A stretch of DNA of 5,482 nucleotides. It comes from Clostridia bacterium. Lineage in GTDB: Bacteria; Bacillota_A; Clostridia; Oscillospirales; CAG-272. The notes beneath the pieces are model-generated. The model saw only the letters and a list, made by a program, of their open reading frames with translations. It ran no database searches and was not told the origin of the DNA. The stretch is taken from NCBI GenBank assembly GCA_017959485.1, contig JAGDAM010000252.1, positions 1-5,482 of the forward strand. Direction: 5' to 3'. The translations under genes were made by a program, and so were the position numbers. Shown in pieces: positions 1 through 5,482 of this stretch; within the stretch, counting starts at the first letter, position 1, and each line of letters starts with the position of its first letter.

Positions 1-1
1 C

Positions 2-655
2 CATCCGCCCTATCCGAAGGCGCCGACGAGACGCAAGTCGCTCGAAGACAACGGCTCTGAGTACAACGAGTTCTTCATGCGTATGATGAAGCGCGCGCTC
101 GAGATCGACGCCCGTCTCGGCATTCCGTGGGCGGTAATGCATCCGGTAGGAGGACGCGAAAAACCCGACGTGGACGCCGAGGCCGACCTCGCGTTCAACC
201 TCGAATACTACGCTCCGCTTTACGAAATCGCCGCCGCGCGCGGAGTCGGCTTCGCCTTTGAAAACATGGCCGACGTCGACGGGCGCCGCCGCTTCGGCTC
301 GACCCCGGAGGACCTGATCGCTCTCTGCGACGCCTTCCCGGGCGAAAAGAAGGGAATCTGCTGGGACACCGGACACGGCAACCGCCAGTTTATCGACCAG
401 CTTCCGGCCCTCGAAAAGGTCGCCTCCCGCCTCGTCTGCACGCATATCGACGACAACGTCGGCGAAAAAGACCTTCATCAGCTTCCCTTCATGGGGACGG
501 TCAACTGGCAGGGCGTGATGAAGATACTGAAGGAAAGCGGCTACAAAGGCGCCTTCATATACGAGATATCTCTTTTCAGAAACCTTCCCGATCCGCTGAA
601 AGCGCCGCTCGCGCGGTACGCTTTCGAGCTTGCCGAGTACGTTCTCGCGCTCTGA
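2..655 (+). CDS. Sugar phosphate isomerase/epimerase (AP-endonuclease-2-type TIM barrel), 5'-truncated
   Basis: The reading frame is open from base 2, so the first visible ATG at 77 is internal; 217 residues are visible. Family members are usually about 270-290 residues, so roughly 60-70 N-terminal residues are missing. Conserved family blocks appear in order: AVMHP (His47 of the visible part), FAFENM (Glu87), CWDTGHGN (Asp122, His125), THIDDN (His148) and YEIS near the end (Glu188). Glu87, Asp122, His148 and Glu188 match in order and approximate spacing the Glu-Asp-His-Glu divalent-metal site of D-tagatose 3-epimerase-like and xylose-isomerase-like barrels, where the two Glu residues also act in proton transfer. 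The expected role is cytoplasmic interconversion of a sugar, sugar phosphate or inositol derivative. The substrate cannot be told from sequence. No signal peptide can be assessed because the N-terminus is absent. A DNA-repair endonuclease IV is the main alternative; it is less likely because the flanking motifs are of the isomerase kind. The next gene starts 43 bases downstream without a terminator, so co-transcription is plausible. Confidence 0.88.
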   Translation, partial: HPPYPKAPTRRKSLEDNGSEYNEFFMRMMKRALEIDARLGIPWAVMHPVGGREKPDVDAEADLAFNLEYYAPLYEIAAARGVGFAFENMADVDGRRRFGSTPEDLIALCDAFPGEKKGICWDTGHGNRQFIDQLPALEKVASRLVCTHIDDNVGEKDLHQLPFMGTVNWQGVMKILKESGYKGAFIYEISLFRNLPDPLKAPLARYAFELAEYVLAL

Positions 656-681
656 CGGACGGGCAAAAATAACAAAAACTC

Positions 682-691
682 AAGGATGAGG
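682..691 (+). promoter_or_regulatory. Ribosome binding site of the solute-binding lipoprotein gene
   Basis: AAGGATGAGG lies just before two consecutive ATG codons (699 and 702). GAGG at 688-691 is 7 bases from the first ATG and 10 from the second, which favours 699. The upstream AAGGA could also pair with the 16S rRNA but is farther away. Both starts are in frame and give the same signal peptide bar one Met. Confidence 0.6.
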
Positions 692-698
692 CATTGTC

Positions 699-2204
699 AT
701 GATGAAAAAAGCAATACTGATTCTCCTCTCGCTGGCGACGCTCCTGTCGCTCTTCGCCTGCGCCAAAACCGGCGAACCCAATACCACCACCGCGGCGGTT
801 CAAACCAACGACACGGAAGCCGAAGTCACCGAGGCCTCGACCGTCGACGGCCAGGGCTTTTTGCTCGACAGCGTCCCGGACGGGCTCAACTACGACACGA
901 CGATCCACGTCCTCTACTGGGACGACTACACGATGACCGAGTTCTTCGTCGATGAGATTGACGGAAACAACATAGATTCCGCCATCTATACGAGAAACGC
1001 CCGCGTCGAAAGCCGTCTCGGCGTCGATCTCCAGTATACCGGCTGCCCGGGATCATCAAGCGTTGAGTCGACCTATATCGCCAAAGCCGAGGCCGACTGG
1101 AAGTCGGACCATCTGTTCGACGTTTTCGCGACCTACAGCCGCACTCCCCCGACGCTCGCGCTTTCGGGGTATCTGTTCAACCTCAACACCTCCGAGTATT
1201 TCGACAAGTCAAAGCCCTGGTGGCCGGAAGCGCTCACCAAGGAGTGCGACATCAACGGAAAACTCTATTTCGCGACGGGAGATATCTCCACCAACCTGCT
1301 CTGGATGATGACCGGAACCTTCTACAACCGTAAACTCTACGCTGACCGCACCGGTGACGCGGACTTTTCCGAGACTCCCGAGGAGCTTGTCAAACAGAAA
1401 AAGTGGACGCTCGACCGTCTCTTCCGTATGACGAAGGAAATCTATGAGGACACCGACAACAGCGGCAAAAAATCCGATGGCGACACCTACGGAATGATCA
1501 TTTACCAGGTCAACATCGACGCGTTCCAGTCGGCCGCCGGATACACCGCAATCATCAAGAACCCCGACGGACACCTCTCAGTCTCGCCCGATTTCCAAGG
1601 CGAAAAGGCTCAGAACCTCTGCTCGATGGTGGGCGATTTCGTCAAGTCGCAGGGCGTGTACACCGTCGACAAGACGACAATCCGCAACATCTTCTTTGAA
1701 CAGCGCGCGATCTTCTGCATGGACCGCTGCTTCATAGTCGCCGGCAAGGATCAGGGCAAAGAAGGCAAGATCGAGTTCTCTTTCGGAATCGTACCGCAGC
1801 CGAAATACAGCGCCGACCAGGAAGATTTCTGCACTAACGTAGGTCATCCCTTCACCATGTACGCCGTCTCGTCCAACTCGCACAACCCCGAAGCCGCCGC
1901 GACGACTCTCGAGGTGCTCGGTTCCGAGAGCTACCGCCTTGTCACGCCGGAAGTCTTTGAAAACACGATGAAGATCAGATACTCCGACGGAGCCGAAGCG
2001 GCCGAAATGTACGACACCCTGCGCCGCACGGTCAGCTTCGACCTCGGCCGCCTCTTCGTCACCACCTTCGGCAACACGGCAGCCAACGCGCTTCGCACCA
2101 ACGCGCTGGGGACTCCCGCGTCCTACACCACAAACATTAAAAGATCTCTGACCGCCATCAACAAGGGCATCACGAAGATCGAGGACTACTATTTCGGAAA
2201 CTGA
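699..2204 (+). CDS. Extracellular solute-binding lipoprotein (ABC-transporter substrate-binding type)
   Basis: 501 residues. The N-terminus is a lipoprotein signal: Lys3-Lys4, a hydrophobic core, then the lipobox LFAC with the lipidated Cys at residue 21. A Thr/Glu/Ala-rich tether follows (about 27-48), then the binding domain. The stretch around residues 86-115 (NNIDSAIYTRN, then VESRLGVDLQYT) matches the 'NDAIYERN..VEERFNV' block of large Clostridia family-1-type solute-binding proteins; NGKLYFATGD (186-195) and KKWTLDRLFRMTKEIYED (234-251) also fit that family. Residues 251-262 (DTDNSGKKSDGD) resemble the Ca-binding loop of AlgQ-like binding proteins. It should sit on the outer face of the membrane and hand a solute, most likely an oligosaccharide, to an ABC permease. 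No permease or ATPase gene lies nearby, so it is an orphan component within this window. It follows a sugar isomerase gene by 43 bases, which supports a carbohydrate ligand by inference only. No truncation or frameshift is seen. Confidence 0.85.
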   Translation: MMKKAILILLSLATLLSLFACAKTGEPNTTTAAVQTNDTEAEVTEASTVDGQGFLLDSVPDGLNYDTTIHVLYWDDYTMTEFFVDEIDGNNIDSAIYTRNARVESRLGVDLQYTGCPGSSSVESTYIAKAEADWKSDHLFDVFATYSRTPPTLALSGYLFNLNTSEYFDKSKPWWPEALTKECDINGKLYFATGDISTNLLWMMTGTFYNRKLYADRTGDADFSETPEELVKQKKWTLDRLFRMTKEIYEDTDNSGKKSDGDTYGMIIYQVNIDAFQSAAGYTAIIKNPDGHLSVSPDFQGEKAQNLCSMVGDFVKSQGVYTVDKTTIRNIFFEQRAIFCMDRCFIVAGKDQGKEGKIEFSFGIVPQPKYSADQEDFCTNVGHPFTMYAVSSNSHNPEAAATTLEVLGSESYRLVTPEVFENTMKIRYSDGAEAAEMYDTLRRTVSFDLGRLFVTTFGNTAANALRTNALGTPASYTTNIKRSLTAINKGITKIEDYYFGN

Positions 2205-2252
2205 TTCGATTGAAGTCATAAAAATATATTAAACTGAAAACGGAGTAGTATT
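2205..2252 (+). promoter_or_regulatory. AT-rich leader with ribosome binding site and possible promoter of the GLUG protein gene
   Basis: This 48-base gap is strikingly AT-rich in a GC-rich region. GGAG at 2242-2245 sits 7 bases from the ATG at 2253 and is a convincing ribosome binding site that fixes the start. TATATT at 2225-2230 differs from the -10 consensus by one base, but no good -35 box lies 16-18 bases upstream (TTGAAG at 2210-2215 is too close). A promoter here is therefore only possible; read-through from the upstream gene is equally compatible, as no terminator hairpin is present. Confidence 0.35.
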
Positions 2253-3818
2253 ATGAAAAAAACAACTCTCATCCCGGTCGCCGTCGTACTGGCGATCCTC
2301 TTCTCAGTGATTGCCTGCTCTATTCCCGCGTCAGCCGCGTGGGACGGTGAATCGGCTTCGGCGTCTTTCGCCGGAGGAACAGGCGAAGAGAACAACCCCT
2401 ATATCCTTCTCACCGAAAACGATCTCGCGAGACTCGCAAAGACCTGCAACGAAGGCGAGACCTACGCGGGGATCTACTTCAAACTCGAATCCGATCTCGA
2501 CCTCGGAAACAAGCTCTGGCCGATCATCGGCGCCACGACGGTATTCTCCGGAAACTTTGACGGAGGCGAACACACGATTACCGGTCTTAACGTCGACACC
2601 ATCGGCGATTACGCCGGACTCTTCGGAAACGTCAAGGACGGAAGCATAAAGAACCTCACGATCGAGGCCTCCCTTGTAAGAGGATACAAATACGCGGGAA
2701 CCGTCGCCGGACAGATCACCGTCACTCCCGGCGAAGCCCGCACCGAGATCTCGAACGTGCACGTTGAACGCGCCGACAAGATCATGGGCACCACCTTCGG
2801 CGGACTTGTGGGACGCGCAAGCTCCACCGGAGCCGGCATGCAGATGTTTGTCACCGGATGCAGCGTGAAGAACGCTAAGCTCGAATCCTTCCCGGACGAC
2901 GCCACCGGCGTAGCCGCGGGAGCGATCAAAAACGCCTTCGTCGGCGGAATCGTCGGAGCGGCGGGAGCCCTTACCGTCAACGGATGCTCGACCGAAAACC
3001 TCACCTTCGACTGCGGCGGAGAACTCTGCAACGCTTACGTCACCCTCGGCGGAATCGTCGGCATCCAGGGCGCCTCCAACGTCAAGTGCGACATACTCAA
3101 CTGCTACGCGATCAACAACAGCTTCACGATCAGAGAAAACAGCACGGCTCCCGACGCCAAGAACGTCTGCGGAGGACTTGTCGGACGCGCCGGTCACTCG
3201 GTCGACGACAGCGTTATCTTCAACAGCTTTTCATACGGAAACACCTTCGACAACAAGAAGGTTCCCGAGAACTTCGGCGGAATTTCCGGAAGCATCGTAA
3301 AATGGATCAACACCGCCAACCTCTCGTATGACGCCGAAAAGGCATACGCGATCGACGAACTCGAGCAGGAATATCCGACGATGACCAAGGTCGCCGCCGA
3401 CGATTTCAAGGCCGCCGACGCGGTTGAAACTCTCAAGCTCAACGACGGCAACTCGAAAGCCGTCTGGGTGGCAAGCCCCGCCGACGGACATCCGGTCATC
3501 GATCTCGCCGCTCTTCTTGAGAACGAGAACACGACGGTTGCCTGGGATCCGCTCGCCGTCGAGGAAACCACCGAGGCGTCCGGAGAAGTTACGACCGACG
3601 GACAGCCTGTGACCGAAGTGACGACCGACGAGCAGACCACTGCCGAGCAGACCACTGCAGTGGCTCCGGTTAACACCGCCGAAGTCACGACAGCCGTGAA
3701 AACTCCCGAAACCACCGCGGCATCCACAGAAAAGAAGGGCTGCGGAGGATCGGTCGCCGTTCTCGCGCCGGTCATGATCCTCGGAGCCGCCGTCCTGCTT
3801 ACGAGAAAGAAAGACTGA
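2253..3818 (+). CDS. Secreted GLUG-repeat (beta-helix) surface protein with Thr-rich stalk and Cys-type C-terminal anchor
   Basis: 521 residues. N-terminal export signal (1-29): Lys2-Lys3, a hydrophobic core, then both a lipobox-like VIAC (Cys22) and an ASAA signal-peptidase-I-like site before Trp30. Residues 40-112 carry the pattern GGTGEENNPYIL, LARLAKTCNEG, FKLESDLDLG, FDGGEHTITGL, which commonly opens GLUG-type secreted proteins of Clostridia. A GLUG motif follows (AGLFGNVKDGSIKNLTI, 121-137). Five similar turns then recur: FGGLVG (182), VGGIVG (230), LGGIVG (266), CGGLVG (306) and FGGISG (341), interleaved with GCSVKN, GCSTEN, NCYAIN and NSFSYGN, as expected for rungs of a right-handed beta-helix. 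A Thr/Glu/Ala-rich stalk spans about 437-494. The C-terminus is KKGCGG (Cys497), a hydrophobic stretch to about 516, and RKKD, with no LPXTG motif. The likely role is adhesion or glycan/surface interaction outside the cell; the binding partner is unknown. It lies 48 bases after the solute-binding lipoprotein gene and 85 before glyA. Confidence 0.82.
   Translation: MKKTTLIPVAVVLAILFSVIACSIPASAAWDGESASASFAGGTGEENNPYILLTENDLARLAKTCNEGETYAGIYFKLESDLDLGNKLWPIIGATTVFSGNFDGGEHTITGLNVDTIGDYAGLFGNVKDGSIKNLTIEASLVRGYKYAGTVAGQITVTPGEARTEISNVHVERADKIMGTTFGGLVGRASSTGAGMQMFVTGCSVKNAKLESFPDDATGVAAGAIKNAFVGGIVGAAGALTVNGCSTENLTFDCGGELCNAYVTLGGIVGIQGASNVKCDILNCYAINNSFTIRENSTAPDAKNVCGGLVGRAGHSVDDSVIFNSFSYGNTFDNKKVPENFGGISGSIVKWINTANLSYDAEKAYAIDELEQEYPTMTKVAADDFKAADAVETLKLNDGNSKAVWVASPADGHPVIDLAALLENENTTVAWDPLAVEETTEASGEVTTDGQPVTEVTTDEQTTAEQTTAVAPVNTAEVTTAVKTPETTAASTEKKGCGGSVAVLAPVMILGAAVLLTRKKD
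3630..3659 (+). repeat. 15-bp in-frame tandem duplication in the stalk coding region
   Basis: GAGCAGACCACTGCC at 3630-3644 is followed at once by GAGCAGACCACTGCA at 3645-3659 (14 of 15 bases equal). The unit is five codons long, so it stays in frame and makes the TTAEQ-type repetition in the Thr-rich stalk. The second copy runs into a perfect 12-base palindrome, CCACTGCAGTGG, at 3652-3663. It reads as recent replication-slippage growth of a low-complexity stalk. Confidence 0.75.
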
Positions 3819-3841
3819 CGTCAATACCGCAAAATCCGACG

Positions 3842-3883
3842 CGCGCGGGCGGCGCGGCAGGTACGCTGCCGCGCCGCGGCGCG
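3842..3883 (+). other. Very stable GC hairpin between the GLUG gene and glyA, no U-tract
   Basis: Bases 3849-3860 pair perfectly with 3866-3877 (12 base pairs, loop GTACG at 3861-3865). After a small internal loop (GG at 3847-3848 against G at 3878), 3842-3846 pair with 3879-3883 for five more. The 3' side is followed by ACGCATG and then the glyA Shine-Dalgarno at 3891, with no run of T. It is therefore not a canonical intrinsic terminator. It may protect the upstream mRNA 3' end, weaken read-through into glyA, act as a Rho-linked or pausing element, or restrict access to the ribosome binding site. The pairing is seen; the function is not known. Confidence 0.6.
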
Positions 3884-3890
3884 ACGCATG

Positions 3891-3896
3891 AAGGAG
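3891..3896 (+). promoter_or_regulatory. Strong ribosome binding site of glyA
   Basis: AAGGAG lies 7 bases before the ATG at 3904, the best Shine-Dalgarno in the window, and fixes this start. An out-of-frame ATG at 3888-3890 overlaps it but opens only a very short frame, so it is not taken as a start. The base of the upstream hairpin ends 7 bases before this site. Confidence 0.8.
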
Positions 3897-3903
3897 ATAA
3901 CAG

Positions 3904-5142
3904 ATGTTTTTCGAAGAACTTAGCCGGTTCGATCCGGAAGTCGCCGCTTCCTGCGAACGCGAACTTTTACGCCAGAAGGGCAATATCGAGCTGATCGCCT
4001 CCGAGAATATCGTCTCGAAAGCCGTTCTGCTCGCCGCCGGAGGCATCCTGACAAACAAATATGCCGAGGGATACCCGGGCCACAGATACTACGGCGGATG
4101 CGAGTACGTTGACGAGGTAGAGGATATCGCCCGCGACCGAGCCTGCCGCCTCTACGGCGCGGATCACGCGAACCTCCAGCCGCACAGCGGAGCCAACGCG
4201 AACCTCGCAGCATTTATGGCGCTGCTCTCTCCCGGAGACACCGTTCTGTCGATGAAGCTCTCGGCGGGCGGGCATCTGTCTCACGGTACTCCCATGAATA
4301 TCTCCGGAAAGTTTTTCAATATCGTTTCCTACGGTGTGAACTCGGAGACCGGACTCATCGACTACGACGAAGTTGAGTCGCTGGCGCTACTGCACCGTCC
4401 GAGAATGATACTCGCCGGAGCGTCGGCCTACCCGCGCGTGATCGATTTTGCGCGTTTCCGCGAGATTGCCGACAAGGTCGGCGCCTATCTGATGGTGGAC
4501 ATGGCGCACATCGCCGGGCTGGTGGCTGCGGGAGTTCATCCCTCGCCGGTACCTTACTCCGACGTCGTCACGACGACGACGCACAAGACGCTCCGCGGGC
4601 CGCGCGGCGGAATGATCCTCTGCCGCGAAGAGTTCGCCAAAAGGATTGACAAAGCGATCTTCCCGGGCACGCAGGGCGGCCCGCTGATGCACATCATTGC
4701 CGCGAAGGCCGTGGCGCTCGGAGAGGCGATGACGCCCGAGTTTACCGAATATCAGCGGCAGATAGTGAAAAACGCCTCGGTTATGGCGGACGGACTGCTG
4801 AAAAGAGGCATAAATCTGGTCAGCGGCGGAACCGACAACCACCTGATGCTGCTCGATCTGCGCTCTACGCCGGTTACCGGACGCGAGCTCGAGATAATGC
4901 TCGACGCGGTGCATATCACCGCCAACAAGAACTCGATTCCGAACGATCCGCTCGGTCCGACCGTCACGTCGGGTCTGCGCGTCGGAACGCCCGCGGTCAC
5001 TTCGCGCGGCATGAAAGAGCCGGAAATGAGAAAGATAGCCGGCTGGCTCGCCGACTGCGTGTTCGAGTTCGATGCACGCCGCGTCTCGGTCATGGCAGGC
5101 GTCGCGGACCTCTGTTCCAAATACCCGATTTACGCGGAATAA
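3904..5142 (+). CDS. glyA: Serine hydroxymethyltransferase
   Basis: 412 residues, close to the usual bacterial length (about 410-420), and complete at both ends. This cytoplasmic PLP enzyme interconverts serine and glycine with tetrahydrofolate and 5,10-methylene-tetrahydrofolate, the main source of one-carbon units. Diagnostic blocks appear in order: [10 protein letters not shown] (29-38), [21 protein letters not shown] (50-70, with the substrate-contact Tyr/Arg region), QPHSGANAN (92-100), GGHLSHGTP (122-130, PLP-stacking His region), [14 protein letters not shown] (197-210, with Asp199 for the PLP ring nitrogen), [14 protein letters not shown] (223-236, with Lys228 as the PLP Schiff-base lysine), [11 protein letters not shown] (253-263), SGGTDNHL (307-314) and SGLRVGTPA (356-364, Arg359 for the substrate carboxylate). 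No key residue is missing. The C-terminus, CSKYPIYAE, resembles the usual YPVY ending. It starts 85 bases after the GLUG gene behind a hairpin and ends 15 bases before a strong terminator, so it closes its transcript. I see no riboswitch. Confidence 0.98.
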   Translation: MFFEELSRFDPEVAASCERELLRQKGNIELIASENIVSKAVLLAAGGILTNKYAEGYPGHRYYGGCEYVDEVEDIARDRACRLYGADHANLQPHSGANANLAAFMALLSPGDTVLSMKLSAGGHLSHGTPMNISGKFFNIVSYGVNSETGLIDYDEVESLALLHRPRMILAGASAYPRVIDFARFREIADKVGAYLMVDMAHIAGLVAAGVHPSPVPYSDVVTTTTHKTLRGPRGGMILCREEFAKRIDKAIFPGTQGGPLMHIIAAKAVALGEAMTPEFTEYQRQIVKNASVMADGLLKRGINLVSGGTDNHLMLLDLRSTPVTGRELEIMLDAVHITANKNSIPNDPLGPTVTSGLRVGTPAVTSRGMKEPEMRKIAGWLADCVFEFDARRVSVMAGVADLCSKYPIYAE

Positions 5143-5157
5143 AGCACATTATTAATA

Positions 5158-5200
5158 TCGCCGCCCGGTTCGCTTTTGCGAACCGGGCGGCGAGTTTTTT
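5158..5200 (+). terminator. Intrinsic (Rho-independent) terminator of glyA
   Basis: Bases 5158-5173 pair perfectly with 5178-5193 (16 base pairs, mostly GC) around a TTTT loop, followed by one G and six T (5195-5200). It begins 15 bases after the glyA stop. There is no comparable T-run on the other strand, so it acts mainly for plus-strand transcripts. Confidence 0.95.
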
Positions 5201-5375
5201 GCGGTGTTTGCGGTGACAGCGTCCGTTCATTCCGAGGATGCGAGCGGCCTGTCACAATACGCGAAGCATATTTCATCCGCAAGTGTTACGAGCGAATATC
5301 ATTTTTCGGATGCTCCTCATTCGTCTCCGGCGCGATTGTTCATCCGTCAACGCGCAGGATTGCACGCCGGAGCCA
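5201..5375. other. Non-coding spacer with TCATYY words and inverted repeats
   Basis: No convincing gene on either strand; the only longer open frame begins inside the terminator stem. What can be seen: a 7-base inverted repeat, GTGACAG (5213-5219) with CTGTCAC (5249-5255); an 8-base inverted repeat, CTCCGGCG (5325-5332) with CGCCGGAG (5365-5372); and recurring TCAT(C/T)(C/T) words at 5227, 5273, 5299, 5317 and 5340. Fragments such as GCGAAGCATATTTCATCC (5261-5278) look like decayed units of short hairpin repeats frequent in gut Clostridia. That link rests on memory of similar sequences, not on a search. Confidence 0.45.
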
Positions 5376-5403
5376 CCTTCTCCCCGCTCCCGCGGGGCGA
5401 AGG
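5376..5403. repeat. Hairpin module of a dispersed intergenic repeat, diverged copy
   Basis: Bases 5376-5380 pair with 5399-5403 and 5382-5387 pair with 5392-5397 (loop TCCC), with one mismatch (5381/5398). The arm starts CCTTCTCCCC, and with the two preceding bases it reads CACCTTC, as in the module at 5458-5479. A TCATCCGTC word also precedes it (5340-5348), as in the second copy, so the two form a diverged tandem pair. Confidence 0.6.
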
Positions 5404-5437
5404 ACTAATTGAATCGCTTCGCCTCATCCACCGTCCC

Positions 5438-5479
5438 TCATCCGTCGGCTTCGCCGACACCTTCCCCGGAGGGGAAGGC
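5438..5479. repeat. Two-hairpin dispersed intergenic repeat unit at window edge
   Basis: TCATCCGTC (5438-5446) leads into hairpin one, GTCGGC (5444-5449) with GCCGAC (5453-5458) around TTC. Then A5459 and hairpin two, CCTTCCCC (5460-5467) with GGGGAAGG (5471-5478) around GGA; both stems are perfect. This layout of 'CTCATCCGTC, small stem, CACCTTCCCC, GGGGAAGG' is familiar from intergenic repeats scattered through Clostridia genomes. On the minus strand it reads as GGGGAAGG..GACGGATGAGG. It is non-coding, and the block may continue beyond the window. I know no established function and give no family name. Confidence 0.65.
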
Positions 5480-5482
5480 AAA

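Noticed and set aside
686..955. Plus-strand frame overlapping the solute-binding protein start
   Set aside because: Out of frame with the lipoprotein; the product is Arg/His-rich as expected of a shifted GC-rich gene, and the lipoprotein frame has a clear signal peptide.
2210..2230. TTGAAG plus TATATT as a full promoter
   Set aside because: Only 9 bases separate the two elements, far from the usual 16-18, so only a weak -10-like candidate remains.
2331..3197. Long open frame on the minus strand across the GLUG gene (288 codons)
   Set aside because: It is a shadow of the strongly supported plus-strand gene, caused by high GC at third positions; the product is low-complexity with no recognisable motif.
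3842..3883. Hairpin before glyA as an intrinsic terminator
   Set aside because: No T-run follows the stem, unlike the true terminator at 5158-5200, so it is listed as a hairpin of unknown role.
3819..3903. Riboswitch upstream of glyA
   Set aside because: At 85 bases and dominated by one GC hairpin, the spacer has no room or conserved core for a glycine, SAM or tetrahydrofolate riboswitch that I can recognise.
3231..4058. Minus-strand frame spanning the GLUG gene end, the spacer and the glyA start
   Set aside because: It crosses two well-supported plus-strand genes and a hairpin, and shows no domain or plausible ribosome binding site.
5176..5412. A 78-codon open frame after glyA on the plus strand
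   Set aside because: It begins inside the terminator stem, has no ribosome binding site, is rich in Arg and Cys without domain features, and its end is a translation of the repeat hairpin.
5201..5482. CRISPR array in the terminal spacer
   Set aside because: The repeated words are only six to nine bases long with irregular spacing; there is no 23-40 base direct repeat with uniform spacers.

Overview
The window is GC-rich and compact, and every gene I can support reads on the plus strand. It looks like the chromosome of an uncultured, gut-type Clostridia (Firmicutes) bacterium, in the broad Oscillospirales/Christensenellales range. The reasons are a lipoprotein solute-binding protein of the large family these genomes carry, a secreted GLUG-repeat surface protein with a Thr/Glu/Ala-rich stalk and a Cys-containing C-terminal anchor, good Gly/Gly/Ala-type Shine-Dalgarno sites, and an intergenic hairpin repeat of a kind common in gut Clostridia. 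The taxonomic reading is inference; no marker gene is present.

Layout. 2-655: 3' end of a sugar phosphate isomerase/epimerase (AP-endonuclease-2 TIM barrel), whose 5' end lies outside the window. 699-2204: an extracellular solute-binding lipoprotein with no permease genes beside it. 2253-3818: a secreted GLUG/beta-helix cell-surface protein. 3819-3903: a spacer with a very stable hairpin directly before a strong Shine-Dalgarno site. 3904-5142: serine hydroxymethyltransferase (glyA), closed by a textbook intrinsic terminator at 5158-5200. 5201-5482: no gene; it holds imperfect TCATYY words, inverted repeats and two hairpin modules of a dispersed-repeat type that runs to the window edge.

How the parts may work together. 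The first three genes are separated by only 43 and 48 bases with no terminator between them. They fit a loose carbohydrate-oriented group: intracellular sugar isomerisation or epimerisation, extracellular capture of a glycan or sugar, and a wall- or membrane-attached surface protein. The substrate cannot be read from the sequence. glyA is housekeeping one-carbon metabolism (serine + tetrahydrofolate to glycine + methylene-tetrahydrofolate) and is probably a separate unit. I see no defence system, mobile element, CRISPR array, tRNA or rRNA. The most unusual items are the Cys-type C-terminal anchor of the surface protein, its two-way signal peptide, the hairpin abutting the glyA Shine-Dalgarno, and the terminal repeat block. 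None of these amounts to a clearly new system.
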